A DNA stretch of 64,000 bases from Brevundimonas fontaquae (GCF_017086445.1 NZ_CP070968.1:3224001-3288000), one strand, 5' to 3'. Positions 18,062 through 27,908 are shown, counted from the first letter of the stretch. Notes: generated by a model from the letters alone, not told the origin. Made by a program: numbers and translations.

Positions 18062-18796
18062 ATGAGCAGACTACACGGCAAGACGGCCGTCATCACGGGC
18101 GGCGGGAGCGGCATCGGGCTGGGCGCGGCCAGACGCTTCGTCCAGGAAGGCGCCTTCGTCTACCTCTTCGGACGACGCCAGGCTCAGCTTGAGGCGGCCG
18201 TCGCCGAACTGGGCGCTGACGCCCGCGCGATCAGCGGCTCGATCACTGACCCCGCCGACCTCGACCGACTCTATGCGACGGTGAAGGCCGAACGTGGCGG
18301 CCTCGACATCCTGTTCGCCAATGCAGGAACCGGATCGTTCGCGGCGCTGGGCGAAATCACGCCCGACCATTACGACCAGACCTTCGACGTCAATGTGAAG
18401 GGCACGGTCTTCACGGTTCAGAAGGCCCTGCCCCTGATGTCGGCTGGCGGCTCGATCATACTGACCGGCTCCAGCACCGGCGTGATGGGCACGCCCGCCT
18501 TCAGCATCTACAGCGCGACCAAGGCCGCGATCCGAAATCTGGCGCGCACCTGGGCGCTGGACCTCAAGGGGACCGGCATCCGCGTCAACGTTCTGTCGCC
18601 CGGACCGACCACGACCGAACTTGCGGCCGAAGTCCTGGGCGAAGAGGGCCTTGCCGCCATCGGCGCCTCCACCGTCCTGGGCCGCATGGGCGACCCGTCG
18701 GAAACCGGCGCCGTCGCCGCCTTCCTCGCCTCGTCGGACAGCAGCTTCATGACCGGCGGCGAAGTCTTCGTCGACGGCGGCCTGGCGCAGGTCTGA
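18062..18796 (+). CDS. Short-chain dehydrogenase/reductase
   Basis: NAD(P)-dependent oxidoreductase of the classical SDR family, 244 aa. The cofactor motif is TGGGSGIGLG (about 11-20), followed by NAG in FANAGTG, the catalytic Ser in LTGSSTGVMG and the Tyr-Lys pair in SIYSATKAA. The ATG follows a good ribosome site (AAGGAGA about nine bases before). HxlR regulators often control divergent SDR or quinone reductase genes involved in electrophile detoxification; that role is inference here. A strong hairpin follows its stop. Confidence 0.93.
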   Translation: MSRLHGKTAVITGGGSGIGLGAARRFVQEGAFVYLFGRRQAQLEAAVAELGADARAISGSITDPADLDRLYATVKAERGGLDILFANAGTGSFAALGEITPDHYDQTFDVNVKGTVFTVQKALPLMSAGGSIILTGSSTGVMGTPAFSIYSATKAAIRNLARTWALDLKGTGIRVNVLSPGPTTTELAAEVLGEEGLAAIGASTVLGRMGDPSETGAVAAFLASSDSSFMTGGEVFVDGGLAQV

Positions 18797-18802
18797 GCCG
18801 AC

Positions 18803-18840
18803 GCATCAGGGCTTCGATCATCGGATCGAAGCCCTGATGC
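18803..18840. terminator. 17-bp perfect hairpin after SDR gene
   Basis: Arms 18803-18819 (GCATCAGGGCTTCGATC) and 18824-18840 are perfect complements around loop ATCG. It lies seven bases after the SDR stop and before the convergent DUF3253 gene, so it may stop transcription from both sides. There is no clear T-run. Confidence 0.75.
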
Positions 18841-18866
18841 GCCTCGTTCCACAGTTTCCGGGCCGT

Positions 18867-19106
18867 TCATTTGCTCGCGCGCGCGATCCGATACGGTCCC
18901 GCACGCATCGCCAGCGGCCGCCCCTTCCAGCTCAATTGCACCGCGCCCTCATCCACCAGGGCGTCCACCGCAGCATGAACGTCAGGCATCGCCTCGCGCC
19001 ACGCGCCGGCCTCGCCCGCGACCGCCCGCGCGACCTCGCTGGGGCAGACGGTGGCGTCCTCGGACCGGGCGGCCAGAAGCGCCAGCGTGGCCTCGCGCGG
19101 GTCCAT
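18867..19106 (-). CDS. DUF3253 domain protein
   Basis: Small 79-aa protein matching my memory of the DUF3253 family. It has an N-terminal helix (EATLALLAARSEDATVCPSEVARAVAG), then AWREAMPDVHAAVDALVDEGAVQLSWKGRPL and the ending AGPYRIAR. The pattern suggests a compact winged-helix-like fold, but function is unknown. It lies 14 bases downstream of the D-cysteine desulfhydrase gene on the same strand and could be co-transcribed with it. Confidence 0.82.
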   Translation of the reverse strand: MDPREATLALLAARSEDATVCPSEVARAVAGEAGAWREAMPDVHAAVDALVDEGAVQLSWKGRPLAMRAGPYRIARASK

Positions 19107-19120
19107 GACGCGCGCCGCCT

Positions 19121-20119
19121 CTACAGCGCGCCTTCGATTTCGGTCTGATAGCCGAACAACCCCTGCGCCCCGCCGGTGTGCAGGAACACCACCGTCTCGC
19201 CCTTGAACCGGCCGGCGCGCGCCAGGGCGATCAGCCCCTTCATCGCCTTGCCGGAATAGACCGGGTCCAGCACGATCCCGTCCAGACGCGCGGCCAGGGT
19301 CAAGGCGTCGATCACCCCCTGGTCGATCAGGCCATAGCCCTCGCCGACATAGTCGCAGTCGGCGACCACCTGCTCGCGCGTCACCCGTCCCGGCTGCCCC
19401 AGCAGGGCCGCCGTCTCCTCGGCCAGTTTGAAGACGTTCGCCTCCTGCCTGTCCTTGGGCGCCCGCACCCCGATGCCCAGCACGGGAATGTCCGCCCCCA
19501 TGACCGCCAGCCCGGCGACCAGGCCCGCATGGGTGCCGGCGCTGCCCGTCGCCGTCACGATCCGGTGGACCTCCAGATCCATCTCATCGGCCTGGACCAC
19601 GATCTCGCGCGCGCAATCGACATAGCCCAAAGCACCCGTAGCGTTCGATCCGCCGCCGGGAATGACATAGGGCTTGCCGCCCCGCGCCCGCACCTCGGCG
19701 GCCGTCTTCTCGAGCTCGGCGACCATGTCCGTCCCGCTTGGCACGGTGCGCAGGGTCGCGCCGAACAGCCGGTCCAGCAGCACGTTGCCGTTGCCGACAT
19801 AGTCCGTCGCCCTGGACCCCGTCCGATCTTCCAGAATGATCTCGCACGCCAGACCATGCGCCGCCGCCGCCGCCGCCGTCTGGCGCACATGGTTCGACTG
19901 CACCGCCCCTTGCGTCACCAGGGTGTCGGCGTCCGCTTCGAACGCCGCGCCCAGCAGGAACTCCAGCTTGCGGGTCTTGTTGCCGCCGCCGGCCAGGCCG
20001 GTGCAGTCGTCGCGCTTGATCCACAGATCCAGGCCCAGCTCTTCCGACAGGCGGGGCAGCGGCTCCAGCGGCGTCGGCAGATGGGCCAGGCGGATACGGG
20101 CGAAACGGGCGAGATGCAT
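19121..20119 (-). CDS. dcyD: D-cysteine desulfhydrase (PLP-dependent)
   Basis: Fold-type II PLP enzyme of 332 aa in the ACC deaminase/D-cysteine desulfhydrase family. It converts D-cysteine to pyruvate, ammonia and sulfide. The PLP lysine is Lys48 in [11 protein letters not shown]. Other family blocks are [16 protein letters not shown], the phosphate loop GSAGTHAGL and the late [14 protein letters not shown] and [13 protein letters not shown]. It resembles E. coli DcyD throughout. ACC deaminase is the main alternative and depends on a few active-site residues I cannot settle. The ATG at 20119 gives the same N-terminus as homologues ([17 protein letters not shown]). Confidence 0.87.
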   Translation of the reverse strand: MHLARFARIRLAHLPTPLEPLPRLSEELGLDLWIKRDDCTGLAGGGNKTRKLEFLLGAAFEADADTLVTQGAVQSNHVRQTAAAAAAHGLACEIILEDRTGSRATDYVGNGNVLLDRLFGATLRTVPSGTDMVAELEKTAAEVRARGGKPYVIPGGGSNATGALGYVDCAREIVVQADEMDLEVHRIVTATGSAGTHAGLVAGLAVMGADIPVLGIGVRAPKDRQEANVFKLAEETAALLGQPGRVTREQVVADCDYVGEGYGLIDQGVIDALTLAARLDGIVLDPVYSGKAMKGLIALARAGRFKGETVVFLHTGGAQGLFGYQTEIEGAL

Positions 20120-20214
20120 GGGACGGTTTCCTGTTCGCCGTCTTGATAGCCCGCGCCCGTGACATTCAAAAGCGCCAGACCCAAGCTGGCGGCCCCTACG
20201 CTCCGCCCTCGACC

Positions 20215-20745
20215 TCAGCCCGGCGCGCCGGCCTCGGCCACACGCGTCGGCGCGACGAAGGCGGCGTCGCACAGGGCCTGAGCGAAGGCGTGGGACGTGA
20301 CCGCCTGGCGATCCATCAGGGCGTCCAGCACCCCGGCCCCCGCATCCACCGTCACGACCAGCGGATAACGTCCGACCACCTGACCGCCCTGCGCCGGATC
20401 GCGCAGTTCCGCCGTCGCCCGCATCCGGTGTTCGGCGCGATCGCCCGCCAGAATGGCCAGGCGCGGCGCGCGGCTCAGCGCCTCGACATGGATGCTCAGG
20501 TTCAGCCGATGCCGGCCATTGGCGCAGAAACCCATCTCGTTCAGCACCTCGTCGTTGAAGGTGTCGGCGAAGTCTTCCTCGGCGTCCAGCCAACTGGTCG
20601 TGGTCGTGACGCTGCCGATCCGCGCCTGCTCGGCCATGGCCGGCGACAGGGCCATCGGCTCGCCGCCGACATCCACCGAGGCGCAGGCCGTCAGTCCCGC
20701 GCACGCCAGAACCGCCAACAAGGCGGTCGTCTTGATCTGTTTCAT
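20215..20745 (-). CDS. Putative lipoprotein, unknown function
   Basis: A 176-aa protein with a lipoprotein signal ([21 protein letters not shown]; lipobox LTAC with Cys21), so it is probably anchored to a membrane from the periplasm. The mature part has no motif I recognise. It contains [28 protein letters not shown] and a beta-rich middle with [16 protein letters not shown], reminiscent of lipoproteins that measure or bind envelope components, though that is only an impression. It lies upstream of dcyD on the same strand, 95 bases away. Confidence 0.75.
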   Translation of the reverse strand: MKQIKTTALLAVLACAGLTACASVDVGGEPMALSPAMAEQARIGSVTTTTSWLDAEEDFADTFNDEVLNEMGFCANGRHRLNLSIHVEALSRAPRLAILAGDRAEHRMRATAELRDPAQGGQVVGRYPLVVTVDAGAGVLDALMDRQAVTSHAFAQALCDAAFVAPTRVAEAGAPG

Positions 20746-20900
20746 GGTTCCCTCTCCCTAGAGGCCTTCACCAAGCATGACAAAAAATGAACCCCGCCTG
20801 AACGCTGTTCGACAAGCGCCCGGCATGATCCTCGTCCTCCCGCCAATGGCCTTCGGACAGTCTGGCTAACGACGGGCCTTTCCGATGCCACGCCGCGCGA

Positions 20901-21293
20901 TCACGCCTCAGTGGACGCCGCCCTGCCGATGGGCCCCAGATGGGTCTGGTCGAACGATCCTGCGATCTTCAACCCATAACCGAGCATCCGATCCAAACCG
21001 ATGTGCGCGCCCCAGATCAACGCCAGCGGCGTCAGCATGGGCGCCACCCACAGACCGGCCAGACCCAGCACCACCGGACCCGCCTGGCTGTGCGCCACAT
21101 TGTAGGCCAAGGCCCCGATGCGGCCGCCGAACAGATAGCCCGCGAACGACAGGTCAGGCGCCAGGAAGGCCGCCGCAAACAGCCACCACGGCGCGCCGAT
21201 ATGGGCGTAGAGGCCGACGCACAACACCAGGATCGCTAGGCTTTCCAGCCTCAGCCAGTTCCGGATCGCGGGGACCGTCGTCATGCCGGTCAT
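20901..21293 (-). CDS. DUF4260 family membrane protein
   Basis: A 130-aa integral membrane protein with about four hydrophobic segments and conserved polar blocks I associate with DUF4260: FLAPDLSFAGYLFGGRIGALAYNVAHSQAGPV and GAHIGLDRMLGYGLKIAGSFDQTHLG. Function is unknown. The start at 21293 is preferred because GGAG lies six bases before it; other in-frame ATGs are at 21305 and 21284. It is divergent from a TetR regulator, with two palindromes between them, and is the likely target of that repressor. Confidence 0.87.
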   Translation of the reverse strand: MTGMTTVPAIRNWLRLESLAILVLCVGLYAHIGAPWWLFAAAFLAPDLSFAGYLFGGRIGALAYNVAHSQAGPVVLGLAGLWVAPMLTPLALIWGAHIGLDRMLGYGLKIAGSFDQTHLGPIGRAASTEA

Positions 21294-21302
21294 CAGGCGC
21301 TC

Positions 21303-21328
21303 CATATGTCCCGCTTGTGGGACATATG
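21303..21328. promoter_or_regulatory. TetR operator 1 (perfect 10-bp palindrome)
   Basis: CATATGTCCC (21303-21312) and GGGACATATG (21319-21328) are perfect complements around GCTTGT, a form typical of TetR-family operators. It lies just upstream of the DUF4260 start. Confidence 0.8.
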
Positions 21329-21331
21329 GAT

Positions 21332-21351
21332 ATGTCTCATGCATGGGACAT
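21332..21351. promoter_or_regulatory. TetR operator 2 (related palindrome)
   Basis: ATGTCTC (21332-21338) and GGGACAT (21345-21351) repeat the half-site of the first palindrome with one mismatch. It overlaps the candidate start codons of the TetR gene, so the repressor would bind on its own translation start region. Confidence 0.7.
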
Positions 21352-21967
21352 GTCAACCGCACCCCCAAAGGTTCGCCCCCGCGATCGATCCGCGACCGAA
21401 ACCGCCATCGTCGAGGCCGCCCGCCGACTACTCCTCCGCGACGGCTGGACAGCGCTGAATGTCCAGGCTCTGGCCGCCGAGGCGGCCGTGGATCGCAAGT
21501 TGATCTATCGCTATTTCACCGATCTCGACGGCGTGGTCGAACGCCTGGCCGCACGAGCAGACATCTGGCTGGGCCAGGCTCTGGCGGAACGGCCGCCGTC
21601 CATGGCGAGCACCTATCGCGACTTCATGCGCGAGTCGGTCCTGGCCTATCTGCATGTCCTGCGCACCCAGCCTCTGGTTCTGCGGATGCTGGCCTGGGAG
21701 ATTGCGCAGGACACGCCGCTTCTGCGACGGCTGGAGGCGGCCCGGTCGCGCGTGATGCAGGACTGGATGGCCGCGCGTCGCCCTCAGATCGCTCTTCCTG
21801 CCGATGGGGACGCGGTCGCGCTGAACGTCATCGTTCTGGCGGCGGTTCAGCACCTGGCGCTGGCGGCTGACGCGCGGGGCCGCTTCGCCGGCGTTGAACT
21901 GGACGACCAGGGGTGGGCCCGGATCGAGGCCGCGATCGATCGCCTGATGCAGGTCTGGCCGGATTGA
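21350..21967 (+). CDS. TetR-family transcriptional regulator
   Basis: A 205-aa repressor with an N-terminal TetR helix-turn-helix: RSATETAIVEAARRLLLRDGWTALNVQALAAEAAVDRKLIYRYFTDLDGVVERL. The C-terminal ligand-binding half is helical, with tryptophans in LAWEIAQDT and DWMAARRP. ATG codons at 21326, 21332 and 21350 are all in frame; the last keeps the HTH close to the N-terminus, but none has a strong ribosome site, so the start is uncertain. It is divergent from DUF4260 with two shared operators. The ligand is unknown. Confidence 0.9.
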   Translation: MSTAPPKVRPRDRSATETAIVEAARRLLLRDGWTALNVQALAAEAAVDRKLIYRYFTDLDGVVERLAARADIWLGQALAERPPSMASTYRDFMRESVLAYLHVLRTQPLVLRMLAWEIAQDTPLLRRLEAARSRVMQDWMAARRPQIALPADGDAVALNVIVLAAVQHLALAADARGRFAGVELDDQGWARIEAAIDRLMQVWPD

Positions 21968-22022
21968 TCGCCGTGGCGACGGGCGCCGGGAGCCAAAGCC
22001 GGCGCCCAAGCGTTGCCGCCGC

Positions 22023-22853
22023 ATGACCGCCGCCGCGCCCCCTTTGGATCTGCAACGCGAGCGCGCCTATGTCCGCGATCTGGGCCGCGCCTTCGCCGGC
22101 GCCCTGGTGTTCAACATCCCGCTGTTGATGACGATGGAGATGTGGGCGCAGGGCGTGATCATGGACCGCTGGCGGTTGCTGACCTTCATCGTCGCCGGCC
22201 TGCCGCTGCTTTACGGCCTGGCCTATTACGCCGGCTTCTCGAAACGGCGCGGGCCGGTCAACGAAGCGCTGGACACCGCCGTGGCCCTGGCCGTCGGCTT
22301 CATCACCGCCTCCATGCTCCTGATCCTGTTCGGCGTCGTCGAATGGGACGCGCCGCCCCGCGAGGGCCTGGGCATGGTCGCGCTTCAGGCCATTCCCGGC
22401 GCCATGGGCGCGCTTCTGGCCCGGCGTCAGCTCAGCGGCGACGGCGGGGGCGACACCGATGAAGATCAGGCCTCCTATTTCGGCGAACTGTTCCTGATGG
22501 CGGCCGGCGCCTTGTTCTTCGCCCTGAACGTCGCCCCGACCGAGGAGATGATCCTGATCGCCTACAAGGCGACGCCCGCCCACATCCTGGCCCTGATCGC
22601 CGTCTCCATCCTTCTGCTCCACCTGATCGTCTTCAAGGCGGGCTTCGCCGGTCAGGAAGAGGCCGATCATCCGATCAAGGCCTTCCTGCATTTCACCCTG
22701 CCCGGCTACGCCATCGCCCTGACCGTCAGCCTGTTCACCCTGTTCCTGTTCGGCCGCACCGACGGCCATGCCGTCGCCGGCGTGGTCCAGACCATGGTCG
22801 TCCTGGGCTTCCCCGCCGCCATCGGCGCCGCCGCCGCCCGTCTGTTGGTCTGA
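22023..22853 (+). CDS. TIGR02587-like integral membrane protein
   Basis: A 276-aa membrane protein with about eight hydrophobic segments. The conserved features I recall for this family are FAGALVFNIPLLMTMEMW at the N-terminus, YYAGFSKRRG, and ALFFALNVAPTEEMILIA in the middle. Function is unknown. The gene starts 55 bases after tetR and is followed four bases after its stop by a second conserved gene, forming a two-gene unit that appears together in other genomes as far as I remember. Confidence 0.82.
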   Translation: MTAAAPPLDLQRERAYVRDLGRAFAGALVFNIPLLMTMEMWAQGVIMDRWRLLTFIVAGLPLLYGLAYYAGFSKRRGPVNEALDTAVALAVGFITASMLLILFGVVEWDAPPREGLGMVALQAIPGAMGALLARRQLSGDGGGDTDEDQASYFGELFLMAAGALFFALNVAPTEEMILIAYKATPAHILALIAVSILLLHLIVFKAGFAGQEEADHPIKAFLHFTLPGYAIALTVSLFTLFLFGRTDGHAVAGVVQTMVVLGFPAAIGAAAARLLV

Positions 22854-22857
22854 CCCC

Positions 22858-23235
22858 ATGCCCACGAAGAAGAAGCCCGCCGCCTCGACCCGCCCTCTGT
22901 TGCAATGGGGCATGGCCTTGCTCGGCGCCGTCATCACCCTGACCGCCATCGGCATCGTGGTGTGGGAGGCGCTCCAGCCCACAGCCCCGCCCGCGCTCAG
23001 CGCCCGCATCGTCGCCGTGGACGTCACCGCCGCAGGCCAGGTCGCGACCGTCCGTGTCCAGAACGACGGCGACGACACCGCCGCCGCCGTGGATATCGAA
23101 GGGGTTCTGGGCGACCAGACCGCGACCGCCAGCCTGGACTACGTCCCCGGCCACGGCCACGCTAAGGCCTACCTCCGCTTCGACGCCGATCCGCGCGCGG
23201 CGGCCGTCTCGGTCAAGGGCTGGTCGGCGCCCTGA
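22858..23235 (+). CDS. TIGR02588-like anchored protein, partner of preceding gene
   Basis: A 125-aa protein with one N-terminal membrane helix (about 15-40, LLQWGMALLGAVITLTAIGIVVW) and a beta-rich soluble domain (VTAAGQVATVRVQNDGDDTAAAVDIEGVL, then ASLDYVPGHGHAKAYLRF), apparently on the periplasmic side. The tight spacing of four bases after the TIGR02587-like gene argues for a joint role. No enzymatic motif is visible. Confidence 0.8.
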   Translation: MPTKKKPAASTRPLLQWGMALLGAVITLTAIGIVVWEALQPTAPPALSARIVAVDVTAAGQVATVRVQNDGDDTAAAVDIEGVLGDQTATASLDYVPGHGHAKAYLRFDADPRAAAVSVKGWSAP

Positions 23236-23254
23236 GCCTGGGTTATGGTGGCGA

Positions 23255-25332
<2,078 letters not shown>

Positions 25333-25373
25333 ACACCTAGACAGCGCTTTAGGCCGGGGCCAATAGTCTAGTC

Positions 25374-26678
25374 ATGACCGCATCTAAACAAACCTACCGA
25401 CTTCGCGACGTCTTCACGCCAGGCGGCTTGCCTTCGGTAACCTACGTCGGTCGTGAGCACCTTGACCTAGAAGGAAAGATTTCTAGAGCTCGTGCAAAAG
25501 GTTACGCTTTCAACGTCGTGACGGGACCTACAAAGTCAGGCAAATCAGTCCTTTGCCATAAAGTTCTAGATGACTCCCCCCTGATCGTCATCGAGGGCGG
25601 TCAAGTTAAATCTGAAGACCAGTTCTGGCAGCAAATAGCCTACAAATTGAACCTCGCTTCCGCCGCGTCTAAGGGCCGCGCGGATACTACAAGCATCACG
25701 ACTACAGGTGAGGTATCTGGCGGAATACCCGGCATTTTGGGCGGCAAAGGAAGCGGTTCACTTTCGGATGCAGCGCAAGACTCATCAAGCCTAACCTACA
25801 CGAACGTCCCAATCATCGCGTCACTTGACAAGATGATAAACGAAGAAATATCCCTGCTTGTTGACGACTTCCACTACCTAGATCATTCGGTTCAAAAATC
25901 AGTTATACAAGCTCTAAAGGGAGCCGTCTTTAAAGGACTTACTGTTTTTTTACTCGCCGTTCCTCACCGAGCATTCGATCCCATTACGGTGGAAAATGAA
26001 GTTGAAGGTAGGTTCAAGCATATCGAAATTCCTGAGTGGAGCATCGATGACCTAGTCCTCATTCCACAACGAGGTTTTGCAGCTCTTGGCGTTGCCGTCG
26101 ATGATAAATCGATTAAGGAAATTTGCGACGAGGCCTTCGGGAACCCGCTCCTGGTCCAAGAGTCGTGTAGCGAATTCTGTCTTCAGAACGGCGTTGAGAA
26201 AACAGAGACAGAAAACCCTCCTAAAAAGCTAGATCGAAAAAAGCTATACCTAGCCTTCGGGGAGATCGCAGAGAGCAAGGGCTTCCCAAAGTATCAAAAG
26301 CTCAAAAAAGGACCGAATCCGAAGAAGGAACGGTTAGGCCGCAATTTAAAAGGTGGCGCTTCGGATGACATCTATTCCGTCATCATGTCTGCCGTGGCCA
26401 GCCTTGGACCTAAAGCCAGCACATCCTACATAGAAATTCGTGGCGCGATCAAAGAACTTCTTGCTGATGGAGAACCAACGCCGCAGAAGAACGAGATTAC
26501 ATCAGCTCTTGCACATATGAGTAAGATCGCAAAAGACAAAATTCAAGGTGAACCGCCTCTTGAATGGGTTAGAGGAGAAGATTCGCTCGTTATAACTGAT
26601 CCATTTCTACTATTTTACATGAAATGGGCTATTAGAAACAAAGGCGCTCTAGAGGTGGTGCCTGATATGCTTCTCTAG
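25374..26678 (+). CDS. P-loop ATPase of uncertain function, AT-rich and probably acquired
   Basis: A 434-aa ATPase. Walker A is GPTKSGKSVL (about 51-60) and Walker B is EISLLVDDFHYLD (about 158-170). These are followed by a sensor-like segment LTVFLLAVPHRAFD and a C-terminal winged-helix-like region ending LVITDPFLLFYMKWAI, which resembles the tail of archaeal-type AAA ATPases. A Gly/Ser/Thr-rich insertion (about 105-135) separates the two motifs. I recall similar unexplained ATPases in many bacterial genomes, some near defence genes. Base content is far lower in GC than the neighbours (29 of 60 bases G+C at 25501-25560, 23 of 60 at 25861-25920), and codons such as AGA, CTA and TTA are frequent, which points to horizontal transfer. 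Confidence 0.85.
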   Translation: MTASKQTYRLRDVFTPGGLPSVTYVGREHLDLEGKISRARAKGYAFNVVTGPTKSGKSVLCHKVLDDSPLIVIEGGQVKSEDQFWQQIAYKLNLASAASKGRADTTSITTTGEVSGGIPGILGGKGSGSLSDAAQDSSSLTYTNVPIIASLDKMINEEISLLVDDFHYLDHSVQKSVIQALKGAVFKGLTVFLLAVPHRAFDPITVENEVEGRFKHIEIPEWSIDDLVLIPQRGFAALGVAVDDKSIKEICDEAFGNPLLVQESCSEFCLQNGVEKTETENPPKKLDRKKLYLAFGEIAESKGFPKYQKLKKGPNPKKERLGRNLKGGASDDIYSVIMSAVASLGPKASTSYIEIRGAIKELLADGEPTPQKNEITSALAHMSKIAKDKIQGEPPLEWVRGEDSLVITDPFLLFYMKWAIRNKGALEVVPDMLL

Positions 26679-26688
26679 AGACCGCAAG

Positions 26689-27198
26689 TTGCCCACCCTC
26701 GTCCTCCTCGCCGGACCCAACGGCGCCGGTAAAACCACCTTCATCAACGGGTTTCTGCGGGAGCGGACAGAGGCGTTTCAGTTCGTCAATCCGGATGAAG
26801 TCGCGCGAGGCCTGACCGGGGACGGCCCGGCGCGTGATCTGGCGGCCGGGCGGCTGGTGCTGGAGCGGCTGGACGCGCTGACGCGCGCCGGGGCAGATGT
26901 GATCCTTGAAACCACTCTGGCGACGCGCTCGCACGCCGTGCGCATTCGCCATTGGCGGGCACTCGGCTATCGGGTGGAACTGGTCTATCTGCGCCTGCCT
27001 AGCGCCAACTATTCGGTTGCGCGCGTCGCGCGCCGGGTCGCGCGCGGGGGACATGGCATTCCCGAAGATACCCTGCGCCGCCGCTTTTTGCTCAGCGCCG
27101 AGTATCTCGAAACGACCTACAAGGCAGCCGTCGATGCCTGGAAAATCTACGCCAATGGCGACGACGGTCTCGATCTGCTAGATTGGGGACCGCGATGA
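26689..27198 (+). CDS. Zeta-toxin-like kinase/AAA P-loop protein
   Basis: A 169-aa P-loop protein starting PTLVLLAGPNGAGKTTFINGFL, with Walker A at 9-17. This is followed by the ILETTLATR segment and the Arg-rich RVARRVARGGHGIPEDTLRRRF. The pattern matches zeta-toxin-like kinases, which phosphorylate UDP-GlcNAc or other small molecules; many chromosomal members have no proven toxicity. The only start near the conserved N-terminus is TTG at 26689, ten bases after the stop of the low-GC ATPase gene. The original start may have been lost at that junction. Host-like GC content returns here. It overlaps the next small gene by four bases. Confidence 0.83.
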   Translation: MPTLVLLAGPNGAGKTTFINGFLRERTEAFQFVNPDEVARGLTGDGPARDLAAGRLVLERLDALTRAGADVILETTLATRSHAVRIRHWRALGYRVELVYLRLPSANYSVARVARRVARGGHGIPEDTLRRRFLLSAEYLETTYKAAVDAWKIYANGDDGLDLLDWGPR

Positions 27199-27371
27199 AC
27201 AAGATGCTGATTGACCACGAAACCGCGCTGAAGGCCGCGCGCCGCGCCGCCGAGATGGCGAAGCATGGCACGCGCGAGGAGCAGTCCGGCAAGTTCCTGC
27301 CGCCGCCCGGCTGGAAGGGACATCTGGTCACCGCCGCCGACGCCGCGCCTGCGCCGAAGAAGCGGGCCTAA
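27195..27371 (+). CDS. Small protein coupled to zeta-like kinase
   Basis: A 58-aa protein beginning inside the stop of the kinase gene (ATGA overlap). The N-terminal half is an amphipathic helix (LIDHETALKAARRAAEMAKHG), the rest is low in structure and ends in a basic tail (PKKRA). It could be an antitoxin or adaptor for the kinase, but the usual order puts the epsilon-type antitoxin first and no epsilon similarity is seen. Family not recognised. Confidence 0.65.
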   Translation: MNKMLIDHETALKAARRAAEMAKHGTREEQSGKFLPPPGWKGHLVTAADAAPAPKKRA

Positions 27372-27376
27372 GCTTT

Positions 27377-27536
27377 CCCTCTCCCGTTGGGAGAGGGCTT
27401 GAGCGTCCAGGAGCGAAGCGATTGGAAACGCGAAAGGGTGAGGGTCGGACCTCGCCCCAGACGCACGCCCCTCACCCTTTCGGCTTGCGACGCGCTTCGC
27501 TTGCCGAGCCTCAAGCCCTCTCCCAACGGGAGAGGG
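27377..27536. repeat. 160-base composite inverted repeat with perfect 27-base arms
   Basis: The arms at 27377-27403 and 27510-27536 are perfect complements. Each arm contains its own palindrome, CCCTCTCCC-GTT-GGGAGAGGG or the reverse form. Inside, a second perfect pair CGAAAGGGTGAGGG (27431-27444) and CCCTCACCCTTTCG (27469-27482) continues the stem. The RNA would fold into a very long branched hairpin. This kind of GGGAGAGGG unit is common as a dispersed repeat in Caulobacterales, to my memory. Confidence 0.9.
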
Positions 27537-27556
27537 ACGAGCGATCTTGCCACCTC

Positions 27557-27740
27557 CTTTCGTCATCCTCCGGCAAGCCGCGTCTTCGCGGCGCAGACCG
27601 GGGGACCCAGCGGCGCGCGCGAGCGCGACCCTGTCGCGGACTCCGTTTTCAACATCGCGCGGCGGACATCGCCTTCGGCGCCGCTGACTTCCGGGTCTTC
27701 CCCCCGCTTTCGCGAGGGTTCGCCCGGAGGATGACGAAAG
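27557..27740. repeat. 184-base inverted repeat with perfect 17-base arms
   Basis: CTTTCGTCATCCTCCGG (27557-27573) is the exact reverse complement of 27724-27740. The interior is rich in further short complementary pieces such as GCGTCTTCGCGGCG and CCCCGCTTTCGCGAGGG. It lies 20 bases after the other element and may be a nonautonomous palindromic unit. Confidence 0.88.
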
Positions 27741-27908
27741 GCAGGGAATGCACAGCTAGCCCCTCTACCTATGCACGACGTCCCTGCACCGGCCGTTGAA
27801 ATCCCTCGTCTTTCGCGAAATCGACGCCCTCTACCCGATCACGCTTCGGGGCGGCCTTAGACTGGCGGCGCGTCCTGTGTCGGGCGCGGGCGACAGGCCG
27901 GGGATGGG

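Larger units (their letters stand above)
27372..27908. other. Gene-free stretch occupied by two long inverted repeats
   Basis: No convincing gene lies between the 58-aa gene and the gene at 27909. Most of the 537 bases are taken by two inverted-repeat elements (27377-27536 and 27557-27740). Open frames that cross it run through the repeats and lack ribosome sites or conserved sequence. The last 170 bases hold only the leader of the next gene. Confidence 0.75.

Noticed and set aside
27377..27740. CRISPR array
   Set aside because: Only paired inverted repeats are present, with no regular direct repeats and spacers, and no cas genes in the window.
27372..27908. Several open frames through the inverted repeats as possible small genes
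   Set aside because: They consist of repeat sequence, overlap in several frames and lack ribosome sites.
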